NCBI GenBank assembly: GCA_035549195.1
Contig: DASZRK010000017.1
Location: 124,001-188,000, forward strand
Origin: a bacterium
Lineage (GTDB): Bacteria > Oederibacteriota > Muellerivitia > Muellerivitales > Muellerivitaceae
Direction of reading: 5' to 3'
Length of the DNA stretch: 64,000 nt
Below are positions 1-9,868 of the stretch, piece after piece. Position 1 is the stretch's first letter; the number at the start of each line of letters is the position of its first letter. The notes under the pieces are model-generated. The model made no database searches. It was not told the DNA's origin and saw nothing but the letters and a program-made list of their open reading frames with translations. The translations under genes and the position numbers were made by a program.

Positions 1-1377
1 ACCGGTATCCGTTCCAGGCCAAGGCCAGGGCCAGGGCCCCGAACAACACGGCCCTTCGGGTCGTTCGTCCCTTCACCTTTTCCAAAAGCGACTCCGCCCC
101 CAAGGCGGTGATCAGGTAAAGGAAGGGAAGGGCCCCGATGACACGGAACATCTCCACGTTCATGGAAAGCAGTCCCGGGACCAGGCCTAAAAGACCGCCG
201 GCCAGGATCCAACGGAAGAAAGGGTCCTTGCGTCCGGCCCAAAGACGGACGACCCCCACGAAGAACACCGCGCCCCAAAGCGGGTCCAGGAACCCGCCGC
301 TATCGGCGGTGTAACAGGCGTCCTCCTGCCACCTTCCCCAGAAAAGGGCCGCGAAATAGGAGAGCACCGTCATGGCCTGATGGCCTGCCGGGAACCAGCC
401 GCTGGCCGCGGACATGGACCAAAGATGCCGCCCAAAACCTTCGTGGATCGCCGCCCAAAGGAAAGGGACCAAGGCCAGCGACAACGCGGAAAGAAAATAA
501 AGGGGCAGTTCCCGGCGCCGTTCCGGGGCGCCCTTCCCTCCCGCGAAAAGTCCCAGGGCCACCATGACGGCGCCAACGGGCCAGACCGTGAAGGTCAGGG
601 ACCCCAGGCCGGTCACGAAACCCAAGACGGCGACCCATCCCTTTTGTTTGGCGGGCACTTTTTCTTTCAAGACCAGGGCCAACAGGAGGAAGCAGAGCAT
701 CTCCCACGGAAGGATAAGGGACCCTTGCTGACACCAACGTCCGGCATAGAAGGGCCAAAAGCCCAGCCCCAAAAGGGCGCTTCCGACCAGGGCCTGGGAC
801 CGGGACAACACCCTGCGCAGGGCCAAGGTCCCCAGGACCCAGGCCGTGAACCCCGCCAGGGCCGGCATCAGCCAGAGACCCAGGAAAGGGGAATGGAACC
901 AGGCAAGGAAGAACCGGAGTCCCCAGATCAGCAAGGGCGGATGCTGGCCGAAGGTGTAGAAGAACTGCCAAGACCAATGACGCGCCAGGCCCAGGCCCAG
1001 CATCCCGTGCAGGCCTTCATCACGGTTGGGCCAAGGCCAGGGCTCGTCGAGGTGGTAGAAGCGCAGGAAAACGACCAGGACCAGCAGGACCCACCACCAG
1101 GCCTGGGGAAAGTTCCCGAGGAATTCCCGGGAGGAAAGGCTCCCCTTTCCCCTAGGAGCCGTCCCTGTCCGGTATTGGAAGAAAAGGACGGCGGCCAGGA
1201 GGACCAGGGCGGCCAGGATAGGCGCCAGGTCCGTTCCCGAAAGACGGCTGAGGAAGAGGTTGATCGCGAGCAATGAAAGGAAGGGCCACCAGGCGGAACG
1301 GAGCAAGGTGGCGGACCCCGGGCGGGGTCTCTGGAAGGATGGGAGTCTCACGGTCCGGCTATTATCGCGGGAAACGG

Positions 1378-1381
<4 letters not shown>
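1..1381 (-). CDS. GT-C (GT39-like) membrane glycosyltransferase, 3' end cut by window edge
   Basis: About 460 residues are visible and the reading frame runs off the left edge without a stop. The protein is a string of hydrophobic helices broken by short charged loops. Near residue 120 there is a loop NRDEG followed by GLHGMLGLGLARHW and FGQHPPLL; an acidic pair in the first extracytoplasmic loop is typical of the PMT/GT39 and ArnT-like GT-C fold, whose members move sugars from polyprenyl-phosphate donors on the periplasmic face. The layout matches the second GT-C gene at 19283. The GTG start at 1381 overlaps the TGA of the glucosidase upstream (GTGA), indicating translational coupling; GTG at 1351 is an alternative. 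Donor and acceptor cannot be told from sequence. Confidence 0.7.
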
Positions 1382-3987
<2,606 letters not shown>

Positions 3988-4003
3988 TAAAAACTCCAAA
4001 TGC

Positions 4004-4059
4004 TGTCATTGCGAGGAATGCCGGCCGAATAGGTCGGCGTTCATGACGAAGCAACCTCA
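4004..4059. repeat. TGTCATTGCGAG-type intergenic element with hairpin core
   Basis: The 79-base gap between the two glycoside hydrolases holds TGTCATTGCGAGG, a core GCCGGCC-gaata-GGTCGGC able to fold as a hairpin, and then GACGAAGCAACCTCA. Edge words of this kind (TGTCATTGCGAG ... GAAGCAATCTCA) are known to me as a recurrent intergenic element in many unrelated bacterial genomes. Only one copy is in the window, so repetition itself is inferred, not seen. Confidence 0.55.
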
Positions 4060-4078
4060 GTTTAAATATGCCTCTGAA

Positions 4079-6007
4079 TTACTTCAGTACCACCTGATCT
4101 AACCTGATCGCCTCGCCCAGGGACCAGGCCTGGAAGGGGCAACCCCGGGGCGTGAAGGGCTCGTCCCCGTCGGCGATCTCGCAGAAATGGCCCAACCCCG
4201 CCTTGTCCAGGTTCTCCAAAAGGGGTTCCAGGAATTTTTGACGCGCGTCGTCCTTGGCTTGGCGTGTATTTCCCCGTGACCGCACCCAGGCTTCCACGAA
4301 GGGTCCCATGAGCCAGGGCCAGACCGTTCCCTGGTGGTAGGCGCTGTCGCGCTCCAGGATGCCGCCCTTGTATTGGCGCCGGTAGCCGGGCTCGTTGGGC
4401 GCCAAGGTCCGCAACCCCATGGGGGTCCAAAGCTTGGCCTCGACCGTGTCCAACACCAGTTTCGCCTTCTCATCGTCCAACAGGGTCAAGGGCAGGCCGC
4501 CCAGGGCGAAGACCTGGTTGGGCCGCAAGGAAGCGTCCCCCGTCCCCGGCTGGCGCTTCACATCCACCACGTCGTAGCAATGACCCGTCGCCCCGTTCCA
4601 GAAGCGGTTCTGGAAGGAGGTCAGGGCCTTCTTGAAGAGCGCTTCCCACTCCTCGGAGAAATGCCCGCCCACCCAAAGGGCGTTCACCCACAGGGCCTCC
4701 ACCTCCACGGGCTTGCCCACCCGGGGCGTCACCGCGCGGTTGTTGACCCGGGCGTCCATCCAGGTCAGGGAGTCGTCGCCTTCCCCCGCCCAAAGCAGGC
4801 CGTCGGCGTCGGCCTGGATGCCCCAGCGGGTGCCTTGCGAATAGCCCTTGAGGATCTTCTCCACCGGAGCCTGGAACTCGCTCCAATCCTTCTTGGACAG
4901 GTCCCCTTCCCGGGCGGCCTTGAGGTAGTCGTAACAGGCGATGATGTACCAGAGCGACGCGTCCACCGAATGGTATTCGGGGGTCTCGCCTCGGTCCGGG
5001 AAGCGGTTGGGGACCATCCCCTCGGAAATGGCCTTGGCCCACTCCAGGAGGATCTTGCGGCTCTCGGCGACCCGGCCGGTGGCGAGGCCCAATCCCCGGA
5101 TCGCCACGAAGGTGTCCCGGCCCCAGTCGGTGAACCAGGGATAACCCGCGATGAGGGTCTCGCCCTGGCCCCGCTTCACGAAATAGTTCTCGGCGGCCTT
5201 GGCCAGCAGGTTGGGGAATTTTCCCCGGCGTTCCTCCTCCTGGGTGCGGTAGCGGTCGAAGACCTCCTCCACCACCTTCAATTGGTCCGGGGCGGCCGGC
5301 TTGGCGGCCTCGGCGGAAAAGACCATGATCGCCCGGGTCTTGCTGATGTTCCATTGGAAGAGGCCGGGGGAAGCCAGGTCCTCCACGCAATCCAGGCCGC
5401 GGGCCTGCTCCTCGGAATAGAGGAACTGGTGGTACCAGTTGGGCTGGTGGTGGTAATGGCCGTTGTGCAGGGCGGCGAGGGTGGGCATGCCGTCGTAAGG
5501 CTTCCAATAGACGCTCTTCTCGAAAACGTCGGCCTCGAAGCGGAAGTCCGGGTTCTCCTTCTGGAGCGAATGGTAGTCGGTGAAGGACAAGAGGGGCCGC
5601 ACCGAAAGGCGCAGGGGCTCCTTGGCGTTGATCAGCTTCCAGGAAAGGACCGCCGCCGAGGCGCCCCGTGGCACGAAAAGTTCCTGCTCCAGGGCCATGC
5701 CCTTGGGCAGGCGGAAGGTCCACTTGGGCCAGGGCTCGGACTGGAAGGATTCGATGGATTCGGCCCCGTTGGGCGACACCACCCCGGGGAAATAGAGGTT
5801 CGAGTTGAGGTGGAAGATGTTGTCGTTGAACTCCACCCACACGTCCAGGCCCTTGACCAGGGCCACCCGGCCCGTCGGGGGCGTGGTGGCGGTCAGGAGG
5901 ATGGAATGGTAGCGCCGGGTGCGGATGCCATTGGTCGTGCCCAGGGCGAAGCCGCCCAGGCCGTCGGCCTCCAGCCACTCGGTGTTTTGGTTGATGGGTA
6001 AGGGCAT
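4079..6007 (-). CDS. Amylo-alpha-1,6-glucosidase (glycogen debranching enzyme, GH133)
   Basis: 642 aa. It hydrolyses the alpha-1,6 branch points of glycogen-like glucans in the cytoplasm. The N-terminal domain (residues ~8-260) has EWLEADGLGGFALGTTNGIRTRRYHSILL, typical of the bacterial GDE N domain. The catalytic (alpha/alpha)6 domain (~275-640) has AGYPWFTDWGRDTFVAIRGL, DASLWYIIACYDYL and AYHQGTVWPWLMGPFVEAW, the GDE C-domain landmarks. The length is normal for the family. ATG at 6007 follows GAGGATTT. The MGH1-type glucosidase follows after 79-91 bases, suggesting joint breakdown of storage glucan or malto-oligosaccharides. Confidence 0.93.
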   Translation of the reverse strand: MPLPINQNTEWLEADGLGGFALGTTNGIRTRRYHSILLTATTPPTGRVALVKGLDVWVEFNDNIFHLNSNLYFPGVVSPNGAESIESFQSEPWPKWTFRLPKGMALEQELFVPRGASAAVLSWKLINAKEPLRLSVRPLLSFTDYHSLQKENPDFRFEADVFEKSVYWKPYDGMPTLAALHNGHYHHQPNWYHQFLYSEEQARGLDCVEDLASPGLFQWNISKTRAIMVFSAEAAKPAAPDQLKVVEEVFDRYRTQEEERRGKFPNLLAKAAENYFVKRGQGETLIAGYPWFTDWGRDTFVAIRGLGLATGRVAESRKILLEWAKAISEGMVPNRFPDRGETPEYHSVDASLWYIIACYDYLKAAREGDLSKKDWSEFQAPVEKILKGYSQGTRWGIQADADGLLWAGEGDDSLTWMDARVNNRAVTPRVGKPVEVEALWVNALWVGGHFSEEWEALFKKALTSFQNRFWNGATGHCYDVVDVKRQPGTGDASLRPNQVFALGGLPLTLLDDEKAKLVLDTVEAKLWTPMGLRTLAPNEPGYRRQYKGGILERDSAYHQGTVWPWLMGPFVEAWVRSRGNTRQAKDDARQKFLEPLLENLDKAGLGHFCEIADGDEPFTPRGCPFQAWSLGEAIRLDQVVLK

Positions 6008-6121
6008 AAATCCTCAATTTCTAATCACTAAGGCATTGAGATCGCCAGAAAAAAACGTACTTAATTTAAAATTTCACGGTTTTAATGCGTTTCGTTACAT
6101 CGCCCTAGAACCTTGAATAAA

Positions 6122-6760
6122 TTATTGAATCATTTCCTTAACAAAACGTTTCATCGAAACAAAATCATGCTGATTGAAACAAGATTCCAGATTTTCTTTT
6201 TCTCCGATTATCCTGACTCGAACCTCATTTGCATTGGAAATTTGGATCAGTTGGTCTTTGGTAACCGAATAAAAAGCAGTTTCCTTCACTGTGGCTTCAG
6301 AATTTTCAAAAAAACCATTTTCTGAAGTCTCTCGTTTTTTACTTCCCGGTCCAGAAAAAATTATTTTCTTATCGTCCACCAAAAGGACCAACGACTTTCC
6401 CTTTCCAATGAAAAGCCAATTGGAAGATTCAAAAACAATTTTAATCTTGTATGAAACCTTTCCATTTTTAAACGTATATTTCTGAGGATCAAAATATACC
6501 CCCGTCGGAAGAGTCGGCCTCTTATCTTGTTCGTCGTCCGAACACCCAAAAAGCTTTCCTCCTTCTACAAGGGTATACGTTGTAAATCCTTCGAACTTAT
6601 CCTCTTCTCGAGAAATTTTGTACGGGTCATAGAATATATCTTCATTGTGCTTTTTCGCTTCGGCAACAAGTTGATCCAAGCTTTCCTCAGCTTTGACCGC
6701 AGTAACTTTCCCCCATGAAAAAAACATTAAAAACAACAGGGACATAAATATGAATTTCAT
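6122..6760 (-). CDS. Hypothetical secreted protein, AT-rich island
   Basis: 212 aa, not recognised. It has an N-terminal hydrophobic signal sequence (MKFIFMSLLFLMFFSW...AVKA) and a charged, beta-rich looking mature part with two cysteines, about residues 73 and 194. A start at 6760 is supported by AAAGGGAG 8 bases upstream. Base composition is far more AT-rich than the debranching gene to its right and it uses AAA/TTT-rich codons, as do all genes up to 9.8 kb. It is probably exported to the periplasm; no domain can be named. Confidence 0.65.
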   Translation of the reverse strand: MKFIFMSLLFLMFFSWGKVTAVKAEESLDQLVAEAKKHNEDIFYDPYKISREEDKFEGFTTYTLVEGGKLFGCSDDEQDKRPTLPTGVYFDPQKYTFKNGKVSYKIKIVFESSNWLFIGKGKSLVLLVDDKKIIFSGPGSKKRETSENGFFENSEATVKETAFYSVTKDQLIQISNANEVRVRIIGEKENLESCFNQHDFVSMKRFVKEMIQ

Positions 6761-6950
6761 TGGTTTTTCTCCCTTTAAAATTCCGGAACTATGCCGCTGG
6801 CAAACTCAGCCAAACAGGATTTTGTGGGCCAGTAATGAACAACCTTCTTTTAATTGTAACCTTTTCATTTAGAAAATTATCTGGGTTCTTAGCCTTTTCA
6901 GGCCGACTATTAGGATTCGCATACCAACGACTCACGAGTAGAATTTGGAC

Positions 6951-7574
6951 ATGGAATTCCTTAAATATCTTTGGCTTTCATTCACTTCATTTTTTGTCGC
7001 TTCTCTCATTGCTATTTTTCGAACAGAAATTCTCTCTTGCTTCAATCTCAATTCTGGGCAAATTCCTATGAGCGTTCTTTCTTATGTCCTGTTTGGGATT
7101 GGAGTTTTTGAGCTGGGAAGAAAATGGGACACTTTTTTCAGCAAAACTACCAAGCTTAAATGGTTTTTGAATAAGAAAATCAAACAAGGAAAAAGACTTT
7201 GTCGAAAAAGAAAATATGAATCCCTAGTCACTCGCAAAATCGAAGTGAGTCCACCAGTGAAACTTCCAAACGGTGATGTTCTAAAAGAACAAATGGATTA
7301 TTCGCAAACAGATGATTTTAGGATTATTTACAAAAAATGGACCGAACAAGTTTTTGCAGGTCTGAGGCATGGATTTGGAAAATCTATTGAAACTGAATTT
7401 AATGACCATATCCCACCTTCGGCGCTTTTCAATAGCATCTATGATATGCGGTGTGACCTTTTACGAGATTTGGAATACTTGTCCAAGAAACGTGATTCAT
7501 TAAAAGCAGACATGCTTGATTCAAATTTCAATCCTAAGTTTCTTGATGATTATGTTAATTTGGAAAACCTATGA
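6951..7574 (+). CDS. Hypothetical membrane-anchored protein, AT-rich island
   Basis: About 207 aa, not recognised. The first ~55 residues contain two hydrophobic segments (LWLSFTSFFVASLIAIF and IPMSVLSYVLFGIGVFELG), followed by a very basic stretch (KWFLNKKIKQGKRLCRKRK) and a soluble C-terminal domain of ~130 residues. This predicts an inner-membrane hairpin with a cytoplasmic domain. ATG at 6951 is used; TTG at 6945 is in frame and neither has a strong ribosome site. Its stop overlaps the start of a 36-codon ORF at 7571. Low GC sets it apart from the core genome. Confidence 0.6.
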   Translation: MEFLKYLWLSFTSFFVASLIAIFRTEILSCFNLNSGQIPMSVLSYVLFGIGVFELGRKWDTFFSKTTKLKWFLNKKIKQGKRLCRKRKYESLVTRKIEVSPPVKLPNGDVLKEQMDYSQTDDFRIIYKKWTEQVFAGLRHGFGKSIETEFNDHIPPSALFNSIYDMRCDLLRDLEYLSKKRDSLKADMLDSNFNPKFLDDYVNLENL

Positions 7575-7681
7575 AAAAATCCAAAAAAGGCAAGAAGTAC
7601 GAAAAGTCTTTAACCATGCATTCGCAAAAATCCGAAGACGCTTTAGTGGCTTTTATGAAGATCGACTCGAAGAAAACATAG
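7571..7681 (+). CDS. Lysine-rich 36-aa micro-ORF
   Basis: ATG at 7571 overlaps the TGA of the membrane protein (ATGA), so it is set up for translational coupling. The product has 10 lysines in its first 20 residues region and reads as a basic N-terminus (MKKSKKGKKYEKS) plus an acidic/hydrophobic tail ending KIDSKKT. No homologous family is recognised. The overlap and clean frame argue for a real gene, but its small size in AT-rich DNA leaves doubt. Confidence 0.4.
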   Translation: MKKSKKGKKYEKSLTMHSQKSEDALVAFMKIDSKKT

Positions 7682-7724
7682 TCTAAATAGTTTCCTAATT
7701 TTAGATGTGACATATAGTTAGGGT

Positions 7725-7901
7725 ATATCCACGAGAATTTATTGGCAAAATGGGGGTTTAACTTTTACACCGGAATCAAAAGAAGAATGGAAAGCACCTA
7801 AGGTATTTAAAAACTCGCTTTGAAACGTAAAGTTTGATGATGGTCTTACTCCCAACCCTTCATTATTGGAAGAGCATGAGAGCGCAAAGGATTTAGAATG
7901 A
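7725..7901 (+). pseudogene. Possible decayed coding remnant
   Basis: One frame reads as protein-like sequence for 59 codons (including RIYWQNGGLTFTPESKEEW and DDGLTPNPSLLEEHESAKD) broken by a single TGA at 7821 and lacking a start codon. It ends at a TGA that abuts the convergent Cas2-like gene. This would be the 3' remnant of a lost gene; chance openness cannot be excluded. Nothing else was seen in the 7682-7901 gap. Confidence 0.25.
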
Positions 7902-8156
7902 TTAGAGATTTTTGATTTTATTCATTGAATGGCGACTGGACCAGCCATCTACGTTTCCGATTAAAAGCCTATCTTGATCATCAGGGAAATAACTCTTTAG
8001 TTTTTCGAAAATTTCAGAGGCGCTTTTTTCCGCCTTAACCACCCAAACAGATTTTTGTACTCGTATTGCACCCATTGCTTCTAAGACTTCAAACAAGTCC
8101 GAATATTCATTTTCATCGGCTTTGGCAAGGTCATAACAAATAAAAAATAGTGACAT
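7902..8156 (-). CDS. Orphan Cas2-like / SinR-family small protein
   Basis: 84 aa. The sequence starts MSLFFICYDLAK, a first beta strand ending in YDL as in the ferredoxin-fold Cas2/VapD group. It continues with EYSDLFEVLEAMGAIRVQKSVWVVKAEKSASEIFEKL and DRLLIGNVDGW. The spacing (YDL, then Y..L...L...GA.R...S.W.V, then a helix and a D..L.I strand) matches the SinR-like relatives of Cas2, which occur outside CRISPR loci and whose function is unknown. No cas1 and no repeat array is present here. The start is supported by AAAGGA 8 bases upstream. The assignment to Cas2/VapD fold is by eye. Confidence 0.6.
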   Translation of the reverse strand: MSLFFICYDLAKADENEYSDLFEVLEAMGAIRVQKSVWVVKAEKSASEIFEKLKSYFPDDQDRLLIGNVDGWSSRHSMNKIKNL

Positions 8157-8181
8157 GCGAAAATCCTTTTAAATAGTCGGT

Positions 8182-8835
8182 TCATTCTATTTTTTTAATA
8201 TCTACTTTTTCTCGTCTTTTCTTTTCCGATTCTTTTTGTAAATCTTCACTTTTATATGAATTATCCAGGTCCTTCCGTATTTCTCGCATCACTTTTGGGG
8301 AATCATAAAGAACAGTGCAATAGTTAGAACCGTCATCTATTAGCCGTACTTCGGTAATGTCATTTCCATAAAGTTCCACCTCGGCATCCTCGTATGTCCA
8401 TTTTTCTTTATAGGCATATTTCTGAGAAAGCTCTTTTTTGAAAACATCATAACTACTCGTGTTTATTACAAAAGCGGCCAAGGCAAACATGTCTCTATAG
8501 AACACAAAATCCACGTCTTCATGGATTTCACCATAATGAGTAAAGTTTGTATCTTTTAAAAGCTCTTTGGGCATATGCGTGTCCGAATCTTCTGCTATAC
8601 CCAAAGCCTTAGATAGCAGAAGGCTGTCAACCCCACTTCCGAAATGATCAGGCATTGATTCATTGCCAAACATATCGGTTTCTTTCTTATCGGGCATTGT
8701 CGTCTTTAAACCGGATTCTTTGTAAGTGACTCCCCACAAGATATTTCTATACCCAGGAAATACTGATTTGACTTGGCTATTACCAAACCCGAAACAAAGC
8801 ATAAATAAAACCACGAGAAACAAACGGCCACTCAT
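8182..8835 (-). CDS. Hypothetical secreted protein, AT-rich island
   Basis: 217 aa, not recognised. A signal peptide (MSGRLFLVVLFMLCFGFGNSQ) precedes a mature region beginning with VFPGYRNILWGVTYKES, which resembles the opening of small periplasmic proteins that start with a G-x-x-W-G strand. The C-terminus is a highly charged tail (SEDLQKESEKKRREKVDIKK). ATG at 8835 is chosen because GGAGGTGAT sits 5 bases upstream; the in-frame ATG at 8847 lies at the other edge of that ribosome site and is unlikely. It runs toward the Cas2-like gene with a 25-base gap. Confidence 0.65.
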   Translation of the reverse strand: MSGRLFLVVLFMLCFGFGNSQVKSVFPGYRNILWGVTYKESGLKTTMPDKKETDMFGNESMPDHFGSGVDSLLLSKALGIAEDSDTHMPKELLKDTNFTHYGEIHEDVDFVFYRDMFALAAFVINTSSYDVFKKELSQKYAYKEKWTYEDAEVELYGNDITEVRLIDDGSNYCTVLYDSPKVMREIRKDLDNSYKSEDLQKESEKKRREKVDIKKIE

Positions 8836-8849
8836 AATCACCTCCATTG

Positions 8850-8879
8850 ACTAGCTTCGGCTAGTTTTAGAATACTAGC
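8850..8879. promoter_or_regulatory. Alternating ACTAGC / GCTAGT half-sites (possible repressor operator)
   Basis: Between the divergent genes at 8835(-) and 8903(+) the sequence ACTAGC-ttcg-GCTAGT-tttagaat-ACTAGC gives three half-sites in 30 bases, forming two overlapping inverted repeats. The first can also fold as a 6-bp stem with a TTCG loop followed by TTTT. The position directly before an XRE-type repressor remnant suggests its operator; a small terminator is the alternative. Confidence 0.45.
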
Positions 8880-8902
8880 AAAAGTTAGGTGGTCAACGGG
8901 CT

Positions 8903-9138
8903 ATGAAAAAGCTCACCGAGGCAGAGGAATTGAAGAACGCCAAAAACGGAGTCACTGTTAAGGTTTTACAGGCCAATCAGGAACTGACCTAATTCGAACT
9001 TTCTGAGAAGCCGGCATTACGGACCGCAAGGTGGTTGGATCTGTAGAACAAGCGGCTACTTATCCGTCTTTGAGAACACTGACTAAATTAGCGAAGGCTT
9101 TGAAAGTTTCGGTATCTAAACTTGTGGATGGGATATGA
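8903..9138 (+). pseudogene. Decayed XRE-family HTH regulator
   Basis: ATG at 8903 opens a frame that reads MKKLTEAEELKNAKNG...QANQELT and then meets TAA at about 8990. Continuing in that frame gives FELSEK; shifting by one base after it gives AGITDRKVVGSVEQ and YPSLRTLTKLAKALKVS..KLVDGI to a TGA at 9136-9138. Joined, this is a normal XRE helix-turn-helix protein of ~78 aa. Two lesions are needed: CAA to TAA at the glutamine of LTQ, and loss of one G in the AAG-GCC junction. The stop lies 3 bases before the next gene, so it once headed that operon. A double sequencing error is less likely than decay. Confidence 0.7.
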
Positions 9139-9141
9139 CCT

Positions 9142-9774
9142 ATGGGCAATCCAGTAGAAGATGCGGCTAAAAACGGCGAAGGTCTATTAAGTCGGATTAA
9201 TCATCCAATCTTTGGGGCTTTTCTTGGATCTTGGTTTATTTGGAACTGGAAGATTGTATATCTTTTAATTTGTGGTTTTAAAAGTCCGCAAGAAACAATT
9301 ACCAATGTTACTCAAGAATATCTAGTTAATGACTACTGGGGAAATATATCCCTCCGGTGGGGTTCTGTTGTTGTTTATCCGGCGTTATCAACTTTAGGCA
9401 TTTTGATCTTGGGACCAATATTGCATGACGGTTACATACTCTTTAAGAAATGGGTCAATGCCTGGATAAATAAAGTTGAACCAATACCTAAATCGCAATA
9501 CGTAAGAATGGAATATGAGAAGATTCAGGCGATTAATGAAAGAGTGGTAATTCAAGGCGCTTATAATTTGGTGAGAAAAAAGGAGGTGGAAATTCCAGGG
9601 ACAGATAACGGAATCGGAATGGAAGAGAGGATTCCCGCCAATAATCTGGTTCAGAATTATCTATCCAACCAAAGAGAATTGGTCGAAATAAAAAATGAAA
9701 GAGACCAACTAAAAGCAGATTTACTAGAAGCTGAAAAGAGAATCGAAAAATTAGAAGAAAATAAAAATCTTTAA
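9142..9774 (+). CDS. Membrane protein with C-terminal coiled coil, AT-rich island
   Basis: 210 aa, no named family recognised. Residues ~22-45 (HPIFGAFLGSWFIWNWKIVYLLI) and ~75-100 (VVVYPALSTLGILILGPIL) are two membrane segments; the HP-FG-F--SW---NWK pattern recurs in small two-helix membrane proteins I have seen in accessory regions. The cytoplasmic part ends in a heptad coiled coil (~170-208, LVEIKNERDQLKADLLEAEKR). It directly follows the decayed XRE regulator (3 bases). A toxin-like or defence effector role is only a guess from this pairing. Confidence 0.6.
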   Translation: MGNPVEDAAKNGEGLLSRINHPIFGAFLGSWFIWNWKIVYLLICGFKSPQETITNVTQEYLVNDYWGNISLRWGSVVVYPALSTLGILILGPILHDGYILFKKWVNAWINKVEPIPKSQYVRMEYEKIQAINERVVIQGAYNLVRKKEVEIPGTDNGIGMEERIPANNLVQNYLSNQRELVEIKNERDQLKADLLEAEKRIEKLEENKNL

Positions 9775-9868
9775 TTATTTCCTGGTGGCATCGCCGTTAA
9801 CATATGTCCACGACCATGCCTAACGATTTTGTGTCCACCTTTAACCTCTTCACCAATTCCGAAAAATT

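Noticed and set aside
380-1276. Long plus-strand frame over the left-edge glycosyltransferase
   Set aside because: Gln/Gly/Pro-rich shadow; the minus strand gives a coherent membrane protein.
6760-7071. 103-codon plus-strand frame overlapping the 6951 gene
   Set aside because: Overlaps a better-supported gene in another frame and lacks a ribosome site.
7902-8156. CRISPR-Cas locus
   Set aside because: Only a Cas2-like protein; no cas1, no other cas gene and no repeat array in the window.
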